Shown: positions 25,522 through 34,362 of the stretch, in pieces
Layout of the letters: the number at the start of each line of letters is the position of its first letter
Numbering within the stretch: position 1 is the first letter of the stretch
DNA from: Crocinitomicaceae bacterium
GTDB lineage: Bacteria; Bacteroidota; Bacteroidia; Flavobacteriales_D; Crocinitomicaceae
Direction: 5' to 3'
NCBI GenBank assembly: GCA_016709005.1
Contig: JADJEU010000004.1
Span: 62,001 to 126,000, forward strand
DNA: 64,000 bases
Notes under the pieces: generated by a model
What the model saw: only the letters and a program-made list of their open reading frames with translations
The model's database searches: none
Told to the model about the DNA's origin: nothing
Position numbers and translations under genes: made by a program

Positions 25522-26109
25522 TTAGTGACCAGCCGCAAATGCGGGAAGAAAAATAGCGTTGATGGAATCTTTGAACTGAGGCAAAACACGGTGACCATCT
25601 ATTTCTTCAACGTCCACCACATCGTATTTTTGACCTTTCCATTCGTGTTTTAATCCTACCACACCTAAATCAGGATCATCGTATCCTATCAATAAATCAT
25701 TGCATCCAGATGGCGACGTGCGCATTTCTAAAAGATGACCAAAATACTGATTGATGATTTGATACTTTCCAAAATAACCTTCCACAACAACTACCTGATG
25801 CACTGGTGAACCAAATAAACCAGGAATCATTTCTACTATAAATCCATCCGTCCAGACACGATCCGGGCGATATTTAAAGACCTGAAAAAATTCATTGTTG
25901 CAAGGCGGTAATGTCGTTACAGTGTCTGAAGTGGTGCACATTTGCAACTGCTCCATGATTGGAATACACTCTGCCTCAAGTTTTGGATACGTATCTAAAA
26001 TGATCGTAGTATCTGAAATAAAAACAGACTCGTCATCCGCTTGTCCACTGCTGCATGACATTACAACAAGTGATACAAATCCTAATCCAATCCAGATCGC
26101 CTTCATCAA
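25522..26109 (-). CDS. Lipoprotein, unknown function
   Basis: 195 residues. MMKAIWIGLGFVSLVVMSCSSGQ with lipobox VVMSC. Later part has CIPIMEQLQMCTTSDTVTTLPPC and GYFGKYQIINQYFGHLLEMRTSPSGCNDLLIGYDDPDLGVVGLKHEWKG; the cysteines might form disulfides. I do not recognise the family. Flanked by ruvX (9 bases) and the GIN-domain gene (3 bases) on the same strand, so part of the operon that runs from pyrD down to ruvX. Confidence 0.65.
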   Translation of the reverse strand: MMKAIWIGLGFVSLVVMSCSSGQADDESVFISDTTIILDTYPKLEAECIPIMEQLQMCTTSDTVTTLPPCNNEFFQVFKYRPDRVWTDGFIVEMIPGLFGSPVHQVVVVEGYFGKYQIINQYFGHLLEMRTSPSGCNDLLIGYDDPDLGVVGLKHEWKGQKYDVVDVEEIDGHRVLPQFKDSINAIFLPAFAAGH

Positions 26110-26112
26110 CTT

Positions 26113-26799
26113 CTACTTTCCTTTTTCAATTGTGCCACCAACTTTTATAGACTCTTCAACAGTAGCCGGATTTCCGTAATAAGTAATAGATCCTCCGGAA
26201 AAAACAGTTACTGTTACTTTTTTAGATGCATAAACTTTTATCGAACCGCCTGCAGATACCTTTGCACTGGCGCTTTCAGTTATTAGTTGCGTAGCTACCA
26301 ATGTTCCACCAGTGCTCACTTCCATTTCCGCAATTGTAGCTTTTCCTGTTACGTTAATTAAACCATCGTTTGAGATTTTCAATTTAGCCGTGCCAGCTTC
26401 AAGCTCTGCCTTGACCTGACCTCCTGTTGAACAATTGAAAGTAATCACGTCGCCTTTCATCAAATTGTTTACTGTAACGCGAGCACCCCGACGAGCATCA
26501 ATCTGATTCACTTTTTTGTAGTAGATAGTAACGTCCATCAAACGTTCTTTGTAAGTATCCCCTTTTATTTTGATATCCAACGTACCGCCTTCTACCGTAA
26601 TCAAAATTTTATCATCAGTGATGTTTTCATCCGTATTTACAACAAGCACTTTTTCTTCGGTAGATTCGATCATGGTCACTTTGTAGTTTCCGGTCACTAC
26701 AACAGTGGTAAATGGATCGACAGCCTTGTTTATTTCACCAGCATTTACAAGAGATACGAAGGCAGAAAATAAGGTAGTTAAGAGTAGATTTTTTTTCAT
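26113..26799 (-). CDS. GIN (head GIN / DUF2807) domain protein
   Basis: 228 residues with signal peptide MKKNLLLTTLFSAFVSLVNA. The rest is a right-handed beta-solenoid of short glycine/serine/threonine-rich strands (VVVTGNYKVTMIESTEEKVLVVNTDENI, DIKIKGDTYKERLMDVTIYYKKVNQIDARRGARV, GSIKVYASKKVTVTVFSGGSITYYG), typical of the DUF2807 'putative auto-transporter adhesin, head GIN domain' family common in Bacteroidota. Predicted periplasmic or surface protein, role unknown. Its stop is 3 bases from the next gene's start and its ATG is 3 bases after the mvaB stop, so the operon is tight. Confidence 0.85.
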   Translation of the reverse strand: MKKNLLLTTLFSAFVSLVNAGEINKAVDPFTTVVVTGNYKVTMIESTEEKVLVVNTDENITDDKILITVEGGTLDIKIKGDTYKERLMDVTIYYKKVNQIDARRGARVTVNNLMKGDVITFNCSTGGQVKAELEAGTAKLKISNDGLINVTGKATIAEMEVSTGGTLVATQLITESASAKVSAGGSIKVYASKKVTVTVFSGGSITYYGNPATVEESIKVGGTIEKGK

Positions 26800-26802
26800 G
26801 TT

Positions 26803-27675
26803 TTATTTATTTGGGAATACATTTAATGCCATCATCATGGACTTTTGGAATTCTGAGTTATCAATATTTATACCAAGATTTTGGCTGTTAAAGTACGAAA
26901 TCATTTCTTCAGTTGGCATGTTGCCTGTTAAATCATCTGTAGCCATGGGGCAGCCGCCAAATCCTTTAATCGCTCCATCAAACCTTCTGCATCCTGCCTG
27001 ATAAGCAGCTTCTACTTTTTCAAAAACGGTGTTTGGAGTTGAGTGCAAATGTGCCCCAAACTCAACATTTGGGAGTTCAGGAATGAGACCGCCAAAAAGT
27101 TGTTTGATATTATCCGGATTTGAAACGCCAATTGTATCTGACAAAGCTAAAATATCAATGCCCAGATTTTCATATAATTTTTTACACCAATTTGCCGCCA
27201 CCTGCAAATTCCATTCATCACCGTAAGGATTTCCAAACGCCATTGAAATGTACACTACCAATTTCTTATTAGATTCTTTACACAGCTTTTGAATTTCTGC
27301 GACACGTGTGAGTGATTCTTCAATAGATGAATTTGTATTTCGTTGCTGAAAAGTTTCTGAGATTGAAAAAGGAAAACCGAGATAATCAATCTCTTTAAAT
27401 TTTACCGCATCTTCTGCACCACGCGTATTTGCAACGATTGCAAGAAGTTTTGATTTTGTTGATGAGAGATCAAGACCGCTCAACACTTCTGTGGTATCGC
27501 GCAATTGAGGTATCGCTTTAGCAGAAACAAAACTTCCAAAATCAATTGTATCAAAGCCAACTTTTAAAAGCTGATTAATATAATTCACCTTGGTTTCCGT
27601 AGGTATAAAATCATGCAATCCTTGCATGGCATCACGCGGACATTCGATTAATTTGATCGGGCTATTTGACATCAA
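26803..27675 (-). CDS. mvaB: Hydroxymethylglutaryl-CoA lyase
   Basis: 290 residues. KLIECPRDAMQGLHDFIPTETKVNYINQLLKVGFDTIDFG shows the DRE-TIM start (ECPRDAMQG), followed by ILALSDTIGVSNPDNI and EFGAHLHSTPN (metal-binding His pair) and RFDGAIKGFGGCPMATDDLTGN with the catalytic Cys in GGCPMA. It cleaves HMG-CoA to acetoacetate and acetyl-CoA in leucine breakdown (cytoplasm). The start overlaps the stop of pyrD by 14 bases (two adjacent Met codons, 27675 and 27672), so translation is coupled. Confidence 0.93.
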   Translation of the reverse strand: MMSNSPIKLIECPRDAMQGLHDFIPTETKVNYINQLLKVGFDTIDFGSFVSAKAIPQLRDTTEVLSGLDLSSTKSKLLAIVANTRGAEDAVKFKEIDYLGFPFSISETFQQRNTNSSIEESLTRVAEIQKLCKESNKKLVVYISMAFGNPYGDEWNLQVAANWCKKLYENLGIDILALSDTIGVSNPDNIKQLFGGLIPELPNVEFGAHLHSTPNTVFEKVEAAYQAGCRRFDGAIKGFGGCPMATDDLTGNMPTEEMISYFNSQNLGINIDNSEFQKSMMMALNVFPNK

Positions 27676-28696
27676 TCAACGCTTTATTAATTTGTTTTAC
27701 CAAACCGGGGCCTTCATAAATAAAACCTGTATAAACCTGAACCAAATCTGCACCGGCTTTTATTTTTTCAATGGCATCATCAGCAGAATGAATACCACCG
27801 ACGCCAATTATTGGAAATGCTTTCCCAGATTTTTCAGCTAGGTAACGAATCACTTCAGTACTCTTATCTCTGACAGGTTTTCCACTCAAGCCACCGTTAG
27901 CTATTTTTTGAATCGTCTGAGAATCTGTTTTCAAATTTTCTCTTGAAGTAGTTGTATTGGAAGCAACCACTCCTTCAATTTTTGAAGTAATCACAATTTC
28001 AATCACCTCATCCAATTGAATCTGATTTAAGTCTGGCGCAATTTTTAGCAGAATTGGTTTTTCAACTTTTAATTCGCGATTAATTTCTTTAAGTGTACTC
28101 AAAAGATCCACCAGAAAATCTCTGTTCTGAAGTTTGGCCAGACTGCCCACATTGGGGCAACTTACATTCACCACAAAATAGTCTACGTGCGGATGCAGCG
28201 TTTTGAAGTTGGTTATGTAATCTGCTTTTGCTCCGTCATCCCCTGTTAAAGTATTTTTTCCAATATTACCTCCAACAATAATTTTTGTTTGGCGATTTGC
28301 CAGGCGGCCAGCAATAACATCAACTCCATCATTATTAAACCCCATGCGATTGATGATTGCCTGATCTTTTTTCAAGCGGAACAAACGCTTTTTAGGATTA
28401 CCACTTTGAGGTTTTGGAGTGACCGTTCCAATCTCAATAAAACCGAAGCCAAAATCTTCCCATTGATTCAGCAGGATTGCATTTTTATCAAAGCCCGCCG
28501 CTAGACCAACCGGATTCTTAAACTCAAGTCCAAATAGATTTCTTTTCAGTTTATTATTCTCAACACAGTAAGCTTTTTTTCTGAAAAATTTAACTCCCGG
28601 AATTGCAGCAGTCATGCGAATCATACGAAAAGTGAAGTGATGCACTTTTTCAGGATCAAATAGAAATAAAATGGGCCGAATAAAAATCTTATACAT
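27662..28696 (-). CDS. pyrD: Dihydroorotate dehydrogenase (quinone), class 2
   Basis: 345 residues from ATG at 28696 (MYKIFIRPILFLFDPEKVHHFTF), the amphipathic membrane-associating N-terminus of class 2 enzymes. FMN-binding/active-site features: FKNPVGLAAGFDKN, GFIEIGTVTPKPQSGNPKKRLFRL, MGFNNDGVD, VVNVSCPNVGSLAKLQ (catalytic Ser), KIAPDLN, SNTTTSRENL and GVGGIHSADDAIEKIKAGADLVQVYTGFIYEGP. It oxidises dihydroorotate to orotate with a quinone (here likely menaquinone) at the inner membrane. An upstream in-frame start at 28747 would add 17 residues and is less likely. First gene of the mvaB-GIN-lipoprotein-ruvX run. Confidence 0.95.
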   Translation of the reverse strand: MYKIFIRPILFLFDPEKVHHFTFRMIRMTAAIPGVKFFRKKAYCVENNKLKRNLFGLEFKNPVGLAAGFDKNAILLNQWEDFGFGFIEIGTVTPKPQSGNPKKRLFRLKKDQAIINRMGFNNDGVDVIAGRLANRQTKIIVGGNIGKNTLTGDDGAKADYITNFKTLHPHVDYFVVNVSCPNVGSLAKLQNRDFLVDLLSTLKEINRELKVEKPILLKIAPDLNQIQLDEVIEIVITSKIEGVVASNTTTSRENLKTDSQTIQKIANGGLSGKPVRDKSTEVIRYLAEKSGKAFPIIGVGGIHSADDAIEKIKAGADLVQVYTGFIYEGPGLVKQINKALIDVK

Positions 28697-28827
28697 GATG
28701 CCTGGCTTTTTCGCACTTGTCTGGTAAAATGAGTTCAGACAATACAAATTTACAAAGCCCAGAGCGAAGTGTAAAAATTAATAAAATGAATTGTTGGAAA
28801 GTTATGAACGTTAAAAAAGCTCTGGAC

Positions 28828-29778
28828 TTAATAACGGGCACGATACTGGAACTTGAGTTTCTTTGATCGCTTGTACGTTACGTTGCGAATCATGGAGACA
28901 TTGAAAAAGAAATAAGCATCTTTCTGTCTTGAATCCCCGCGCATTTGACCAGGATGTGTCCATGACTCAAATTCACCCGAAGATGGATCTGCAAAATAAG
29001 CTGATGTTGAACCGTAAGCCGCATCAATTGCAGCATTATCATAATAAACAGAACTTACATCATCAAGATAATCTGTAAAAGTTTTGGTATAAGTCAATTC
29101 AAATGACAATCTCCACAATGCGTCCAAACCAATTTTACATCCCATTCCAAAAGGAATTCCATAATTAATAAACTTATAGGGTGCAGGACCTCCGGGCAAT
29201 CCCTGACCTTCTGTATTCAAGGGTCGGAGATTGGTCCAGCCTCCATCTCCCGGGCCTTGTGGAATATATCCAAACACAGAAAATCCAGAAATTAAATACA
29301 CGAGCGTATTTTTATTCCGCATCCCTTTTAAACCATGAATATTATAACGCTTACCAAATTGTTCCTTATTAAAAATAATGAATTCTAGATGCTGTGAAAA
29401 TTCAATGATATGTGTGCGCACCTTAAGATTCCGGTAGTGTCGTGATGGCTCATTGGTAAGAGCATCATCTCCTTTCAGAATTCCATATTGAAGATTTGAC
29501 TTTGTACAAATCCAAGGTTTCAATCTGTAACGAAATCCGATATGGCCAGCAGGACGCGTAACAACCCACTCTAAATCCAAAGGTGAATAATCTGTTCCGA
29601 TTCTGTTTAGACCACCTAAATCACCCAAAAAATTTGTTGCACCTACTCCAAAGTAAACTTCTTTGCGCTGATGTTTCCAATAGTCTGATGTTGTAAAATG
29701 GGTAGGCTGAGCGTTGGTAAATTTTCCCAACGTCAAAATCAAAAGAATAAGCGTGATATTTTTCTTTCCCAAAGCCAT
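28828..29778 (-). CDS. PorG-like (DUF6089) outer-membrane protein
   Basis: From ATG at 29778: MALGKKNITLILLILTLGKFTNA signal peptide, then EVYFGVGATNFLGDLGGLNRIG, the hallmark start of the DUF6089/PorG family, a beta-barrel of about 300 residues (RPAGHIGFRYRLKPWICTKSNLQYGILKGDD, KIGLDALWRLSFELTYTKTFTDYLDDVS). PorG in Porphyromonas is the outer-membrane partner of the PorKN T9SS ring. This copy may be that or a paralogue. Ends KKLKFQYRARY. An alternative start at 29796 adds MRVVVK. Upstream lies a C9 tract and a perfect inverted repeat. Confidence 0.72.
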   Translation of the reverse strand: MALGKKNITLILLILTLGKFTNAQPTHFTTSDYWKHQRKEVYFGVGATNFLGDLGGLNRIGTDYSPLDLEWVVTRPAGHIGFRYRLKPWICTKSNLQYGILKGDDALTNEPSRHYRNLKVRTHIIEFSQHLEFIIFNKEQFGKRYNIHGLKGMRNKNTLVYLISGFSVFGYIPQGPGDGGWTNLRPLNTEGQGLPGGPAPYKFINYGIPFGMGCKIGLDALWRLSFELTYTKTFTDYLDDVSSVYYDNAAIDAAYGSTSAYFADPSSGEFESWTHPGQMRGDSRQKDAYFFFNVSMIRNVTYKRSKKLKFQYRARY

Positions 29779-29831
29779 TTTTACGACAACCCTCAAATTT
29801 ACACCAATTAAAAGGTACCGTGCAAATTTCC

Positions 29832-29858
29832 ATTAACAATTAACTTCGAATTGTTAAT
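29832..29858. promoter_or_regulatory. Perfect 10-bp inverted repeat upstream of the PorG-like gene
   Basis: ATTAACAATT (29832-29841) and AATTGTTAAT (29849-29858) around AACTTCG. AT-rich and without a T-tract on either side, so more operator-like than terminator-like. It lies 54-80 bases before the PorG-like start. Confidence 0.45.
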
Positions 29859-29876
29859 AAATTAACGATAGATTTT

Positions 29877-29885
29877 GGGGGGGGG
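29877..29885. repeat. G9 homopolymer (C9 on the PorG-like coding strand)
   Basis: Nine consecutive G bases in otherwise AT-rich intergenic DNA, between the anti-sigma-like gene and the PorG-like gene. It is the longest G/C run I see in the window and could be a slippage tract. Confidence 0.6.
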
Positions 29886-29901
29886 CCGGACTTGAATTGG
29901 A

Positions 29902-30690
29902 CTAATTCAGGAGCACGTATCTGAGTGGATTCAGGCGCACAACGTGGCCTTCAGCTGTTTTTCCTTTGATGTTTTCAAAATAAATCATCTCACCCTGATT
30001 AACATTCTTCAAAGCCTCCTTCATTTCCTTGTTAAGCTGATTGCTTTCCTCTTCAAAAACTTTGCCACCCAGACCGTCAATAAGATGAAGTTCAAAATGA
30101 ATGATACTCACGTCAGCATTGGTAGTAAGCCCTTTGTTATCCAATAAATCTTCACGTGTAATATCACCGTTTGCCCTGCCGTTTATTCTTGGCGTCAGAT
30201 CAATTGGTTCAGATGTGTTTTTTACTTCAGCAGATTCATCCTTTGAATTGAGATCAGTATTGACCTGTTCTTGAGACGAAATTAATAGTGGCTCAGGTAT
30301 GCTTAAAGGAGTATTTTTTTTATCATGTTTTGCTTCTTTTGTTGAGGTGAATTCAGTTTGTTTTGTCTCTTCAAAAACGGGTGATTCTGTATAATTCAAG
30401 GCAAACAATTCTTGCTTTTCAGAATGCTCAGCCAATGAAATCGGAGGCGAATCAGTAATCGTGAGATTGGCCTGCGAATCCATTGTTTTATCGCTACTCT
30501 GAAAAGCAAAGGTTCCACCGACAATTAAGCCGATGGAAGCCATTCCTGCTGTTCCGAAGAACCATTTCGTTTTATAAAAAGGTTTTGACATGGCCTGATA
30601 GGAGACCATTAGCTGACCAAAGTTCATCCCCATCTGAATTTCTTTCTGATCGAGCGGTGGTCTGTCAAGATTCATTTTTCTATTTTTCAT
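29902..30690 (-). CDS. Anti-sigma factor-like membrane protein
   Basis: 262 residues. N-terminal ~55 residues (RPPLDQKEIQMGMNFGQLMVSYQAMSKPFYKTK) are cytoplasmic, then one membrane segment (KWFFGTAGMASIGLIVGGTFAFQ) and an extracytoplasmic Ser/Thr/Glu-rich region ending in LTPRINGRANGDITREDLLDNKGLTT and MIYFENIKGKTAEGHVVRLNPLRY (GldM/DUF-like beta domain). The start overlaps the end of the ECF sigma gene by 11 bases. The layout (cytoplasmic segment, single membrane span, outer domain, directly after an ECF sigma gene) fits an anti-sigma factor; no zinc-binding motif is evident, so the role is an inference. Confidence 0.6.
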   Translation of the reverse strand: MKNRKMNLDRPPLDQKEIQMGMNFGQLMVSYQAMSKPFYKTKWFFGTAGMASIGLIVGGTFAFQSSDKTMDSQANLTITDSPPISLAEHSEKQELFALNYTESPVFEETKQTEFTSTKEAKHDKKNTPLSIPEPLLISSQEQVNTDLNSKDESAEVKNTSEPIDLTPRINGRANGDITREDLLDNKGLTTNADVSIIHFELHLIDGLGGKVFEEESNQLNKEMKEALKNVNQGEMIYFENIKGKTAEGHVVRLNPLRYVLLN

Positions 30691-31261
30691 AACCTATTTT
30701 ATTGAATAGTGCTTTCATTTTTTGTATAATACGATGTGCTTTAACCTTTGCGTTGTTTTCAGTGATTTCAAGGATATCTCCGATTTCTTTGAACGATCTT
30801 TTTTCAAAAAAACGCATTTCTATCATCTGAACTTCATCTTCGCTGAGCTCACCAATTGCTTTTAAAAGTATACTGCGTTTTTCTTCAGACATATCTTCTT
30901 CCATGTCTTCAATCATGTCATGCAAGCTCACCGATTCCACGTTAACGGTGCGTGTTGCTTTTTCATCTCTGAATGATTGATACAATTCGCTTTTGGCAAT
31001 GCGATACAGCCAACTTGCAAAAGGAACACCACGGTATTCGTATTTCTGAATATTGTTTAATGCTTTCAGAAAAACCTGACTGGTGATGTCGTGAGCCATT
31101 TCTTTATCATCCATCCGTTGATAGATGTACCGGAAAATCTGCTCATAGTATTTATTGTAAAGCGGCTCGAAACTCCTCGGGTCCTCCTTGGCGCGCTTTA
31201 TCCACTGGAGCTCCTGCATGAGCTTGTCTTCAGTGTGGTGATAAATAGGGTTAACTGGCAT
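30680..31261 (-). CDS. ECF sigma factor (RNA polymerase sigma-70 family)
   Basis: 193 residues. Region 2: FEPLYNKYYEQIFRYIYQRMDDKEMAHDITSQVFLKALNNI with FASWLYRIAKSELYQSFRDEK (2.2-2.4). Region 4: LSEDEVQMIEMRFFEKRSFKEIGDILEITENNAKVKAHRIIQKMKALF (helix-turn-helix for the -35). No region 1 or 3, typical ECF. It directs a small regulon, probably envelope-related. An internal start at residue 15 (31219) is possible. Overlaps the anti-sigma-like gene by 11 bases. Confidence 0.9.
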   Translation of the reverse strand: MPVNPIYHHTEDKLMQELQWIKRAKEDPRSFEPLYNKYYEQIFRYIYQRMDDKEMAHDITSQVFLKALNNIQKYEYRGVPFASWLYRIAKSELYQSFRDEKATRTVNVESVSLHDMIEDMEEDMSEEKRSILLKAIGELSEDEVQMIEMRFFEKRSFKEIGDILEITENNAKVKAHRIIQKMKALFNKIGYEK

Positions 31262-31472
31262 AATTCTTTGGTTGGTTTTAATTTCTTTGCACTTGTATAA
31301 CGATACCCATTGTCTTGGTTACGGTTACTTAATCAATTTGTTTGCCATTTTTACTAAAACTTACAATTAAAGGGCTTTCTGATGGTTTTAGCAAATAATC
31401 CAAATCTGCCCGCGAATAAAATTTCCGCTAACAACAAGTTACAAAATTCTTTGGAGTATCGCTATACTTTAA

Positions 31473-32102
31473 ATGAAATTAGCTTTCATGAAACTAAAAC
31501 GAATCATACTAAACGCGGCACCAATATCCTTAGGAGCGCTATTCTGGGCAATGTGCTCAAATTGTTTGATCATTTTTTCTACCCAAAATTACCTGTATGA
31601 TTCCATCGAAGAAATTCCAAAAAAAGAATTTGCGTTGGTGTTAGGTTCTGGCAAAAACGGTCGCTTTGGAATCAACCCGTATTTTAAATACCGAATGGAA
31701 GCAGCGGCTGAACTCTACTTAAATAGAAAAGTAAAAAAGCTGGTTGTGAGTGGAGATAACCATATCAAATCCTATAATGAAACTACTGATATGGCCGAAT
31801 ATCTAATTAGTCTTGGTGTACCTGATGAAGATATTATCAGAGATTATGCAGGTTTCAGAACGCTAGACTCTGTTGTCCGGGCAAAAAAAGTTTTCAATTG
31901 CAAATCGTTAATAATTGTCAGCCAAAAATTCCATAATCAACGTGCAGTTTTTATAGCCCGACATTATCGCATTGACGCTGTAGGCTACAATGCACAAGAC
32001 GTTCAGTCAAAAAACAACTTTACCCATTGGAGAGAGTTTGCTGCAAAATTTGGAACAATAATTGATCTTTACCTTCTGAATCGACAACCGAAATTTTTAT
32101 AG
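31473..32102 (+). CDS. SanA/YdcF (ElyC/DUF218) family membrane-associated protein
   Basis: 209 residues. MKLKRIILNAAPISLGALFWAMCSNCLIIFS is an N-terminal membrane segment. KEFALVLGSGKNGRFGINPYFKYRMEAAAELYLNRKVKKLVVSG and LGVPDEDIIRDYAGFRTLDSVVRAKKVF and SLIIVSQKFHNQRAVFIARHY are the conserved DUF218 motifs. SanA affects vancomycin sensitivity at the envelope in E. coli; general enzymatic role not known. A second start at 31488 would shorten it by five residues and look equally normal. Confidence 0.88.
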   Translation: MKLAFMKLKRIILNAAPISLGALFWAMCSNCLIIFSTQNYLYDSIEEIPKKEFALVLGSGKNGRFGINPYFKYRMEAAAELYLNRKVKKLVVSGDNHIKSYNETTDMAEYLISLGVPDEDIIRDYAGFRTLDSVVRAKKVFNCKSLIIVSQKFHNQRAVFIARHYRIDAVGYNAQDVQSKNNFTHWREFAAKFGTIIDLYLLNRQPKFL

Positions 32103-32157
32103 TACAGACCGTTGAACACTAGATTCGCTTTACTACATTCGTTAAAATTTTTGAATT

Positions 32158-32487
32158 GTGCCAAAACTACTCTTGCTTTACCTGGTTATCCCTCTGTTTT
32201 TTGTTGCTTGCAACAAGCCGCCTGAAGCTTGTATTGACAATGGACAGACTACGGCATCAGTTGGAACACCTGTCAATTTTACTTCATGTTCGAAAAGAGC
32301 GTTAAGTCAGGACTGGTACATGAGTGGACCTGTTGGCGCTCCTGAAAATAACATGGCCTGGTCTGATATCAAATTCACGCATACGTTCACTATTCCGGGC
32401 ACATATGTCGTAACCTTAAACGCCTACAGTAAGTTTTCCTTTCTGGGAGATGTTAGCACAACGACCCAAACCGTAACTATCAATTAA
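32158..32487 (+). CDS. PKD-domain lipoprotein
   Basis: 109 residues from a GTG start: MPKLLLLYLVIPLFFVACNKPPEA with lipobox FVAC. The rest is one PKD-like beta-sandwich (ASVGTPVNFTSCSKRALSQDWYMSGP, SDIKFTHTFTIPGTYVVTLNAYSKFS). It is likely anchored at the outer membrane. Small single-PKD lipoproteins are common in Bacteroidota; ligand unknown. It converges on the broken beta-helix lipoprotein gene with only 6 bases between stops. Confidence 0.7.
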   Translation: MPKLLLLYLVIPLFFVACNKPPEACIDNGQTTASVGTPVNFTSCSKRALSQDWYMSGPVGAPENNMAWSDIKFTHTFTIPGTYVVTLNAYSKFSFLGDVSTTTQTVTIN

Positions 32488-32493
32488 TCAAAA

Positions 32494-33885
32494 TTAGATT
32501 TTTTCATATGCCCCAATATCTGGTGCAGATAGGTTTCTTGCTACCCCTTCCAGATCTGCTCCTGTAGCGTGAGCGCCATCGCCTGAATTGCTCAAAGGTG
32601 AGGAGTCAGAGAAATGAAAATCACCCACTCCTGGATCAACAAAAACAGGATCTTGATTCCATATTACATTAACAAAGTTTGTATAGGTATAAGGTTCTTC
32701 TCTTCTGCTCAAGCATGAATTGAAAACACAATCAAACGTAGCACCCGAGATAGTATCCACCTCTAATTCATTCAAAGCTGAGCCATAAATTACACAGTTG
32801 TCGAATCGCGAATTCACGATTGGCCTCACATACTTAACATCCTCGTATTCGTACCAGTTTTTAATTGCAAGCCCTGGGCCTCCTCTTCCTCCGTTCCAGT
32901 AGTTTGTAATGTGGCAATTTTTAAATGTAAATTCCCCGCCTGCAAATAAAAAAACAGAATAAAGGCCAGCATCACCAAAAATGCAATTCTCTACTTGAAC
33001 TTTGCTACCTGCATTCACGTTAAAATTGAAAAAATCAGAATTTTCGACTATGGTATTGGTAAGATTCAAAGTAAGGGCTGCTTGTGTAGAATCAACTTGC
33101 AAAGCCACTGAGCCATTCTTAATAATTGCATAATTGATCGATGACTGATTAGCTTCGATCAAACGAATCCCCCACCATTGACCGGGTACGTCATCGTAAA
33201 AAGATTCAAGCCGATCACCTTGAAAAGTAACTTCATTATTCAGTTGACCTTAAATATCGAGACTACTCTTATAAACCAATAAAGTAGAATTCTTATGGCA
33301 AAAAACGTCTGTACCTTGTGGTATGGTTAAATTAAGATTGGAATCAATACCTGGATAACCAACCGCTGCCACACCATATATCACGTGCGGTTTGTCGTTT
33401 GCCCAGACTCCACTCACAATCTCATTGGCATGGAAATAGGCGTCCTGACCCCACACATCGAGCTTTACATATTGATTGAGTCCATTGGTCAGAAAACGAA
33501 TTGAATCAGAAATAACAAGCGGATTGGTTGCGTTGTTCACTTCGAGAGTGACCTCTACAAAAGCAAACAGGGAGTCATTTTTTGGAATGACAACATCTTC
33601 ATGATAAACCCCTGAAACACCGTCTACATTGATTCTGAAAGGAGAATTGGCTCCGCCCATCAACTCAATTTCTTCAACCAGAATCTTTGCATTGTTGTTG
33701 TTATAAATTTTAAAACGCTTTGTGGTAGAACCAATGGTAGTAAAGACTGTATCAAAAAGGACCGAGTCATTTGAAAATTCAAGATGGTCTTTAGAAAATA
33801 TTTTATCCTTCTTACAACCCGTGAGAGTCGCAAAAACAAGCGGTACAAATAAGATCAGAAGCCGGTAATTCATAACTTTGGACAA
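32494..33885 (-). pseudogene. Right-handed beta-helix lipoprotein, in-frame stop
   Basis: Begins MSKVMNYRLLILFVPLVFATLTGCKKD (lipobox LTGC, start also possible at 33870). Next FDTVFTTIGSTTKRFKIYNNNNAKILVEEIELMGG, then DVWGQDAYFH and LTIPQGTDVFCHKNSTLLVYKSSLDI, a stop TAA at 33250-33252 and, in the same frame, GQLNNEVTFQGDRLESFYDDVPGQWWGIRLIEANQSSINYAIIKNG. The downstream part is a parallel beta-helix ending in DPGVGDFHFSDSSPLSNSGDG and DIGAYE. About 464 residues without the stop, normal for the choice-of-anchor/beta-helix outer-membrane lipoproteins of this group. CAA to TAA at the stop would explain the break. Confidence 0.75.
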
Positions 33886-33958
33886 TCCAAAGGTACAATA
33901 CGCTAAAAGACTTTTTTTATTTTATTTACGATTTTTATCTGAAGTAAAAAAAATATAT

Positions 33959-33966
33959 TAAATTTG
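33959..33966 (+). promoter_or_regulatory. Bacteroidota -7-like box (TAAATTTG) before rpmE
   Basis: TAAATTTG fits TAnnTTTG exactly, 73 bases before the rpmE start. The long leader could hold a ribosomal autoregulation site. I see no clear -33 TTTG at the right spacing. Confidence 0.4.
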
Positions 33967-34038
33967 CACTCCGATTTTGGAAGTTCTACCTATTGGCTTG
34001 ACTTCAGAAAAGAGGAACAGTAATAAAACTTGACAAAA

Positions 34039-34299
34039 ATGAAAAAAGGAATTCATCCAGAAGAATACAGAACAGTTGTATTTAAAGACATGGTAAGCGA
34101 AACAGGCTGGGTAGGCCGCTCTGCTGCAGTATCGAAAGAAAATATTACATGGGAAGATGGTAACGAGTATCCTTTGATTAAACTTGACGTTAGCTCACTT
34201 TCTCATCCATTTTTTACTGGAAAACAACAGTATGTGGATACTGCGGGTCGTATCGATAAATTCAAAACTCGTTACAGCTCAAGCATGAAGAAAAAATAA
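34039..34299 (+). CDS. rpmE2: 50S ribosomal protein L31, type B
   Basis: About 86 residues from ATG at 34039 (MKKGIHPEEYRTVVFKDMVSETGW). FTGKQQYVDTAGRIDKFKTRY is the L31 conserved block. The type A zinc-binding cysteines are absent, which makes it type B (zinc-independent, often used under zinc limitation; in Bacteroidota it is usually the main form). The first two residues of the longer TTG start (34030) are not needed. A strong terminator follows. Confidence 0.95.
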   Translation: MKKGIHPEEYRTVVFKDMVSETGWVGRSAAVSKENITWEDGNEYPLIKLDVSSLSHPFFTGKQQYVDTAGRIDKFKTRYSSSMKKK

Positions 34300-34320
34300 T
34301 TATTTATACTTATCTTCGTA

Positions 34321-34347
34321 AAGCCTCAATTTTGAGGCTTTTTTTTT
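34321..34347 (+). terminator. Intrinsic terminator after rpmE2
   Basis: AAGCCTCAA-TT-TTGAGGCTT, a perfect 9-bp stem with a 2-base loop, followed by T7. Confidence 0.9.
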
Positions 34348-34362
34348 GCCCAATTACAAGCT

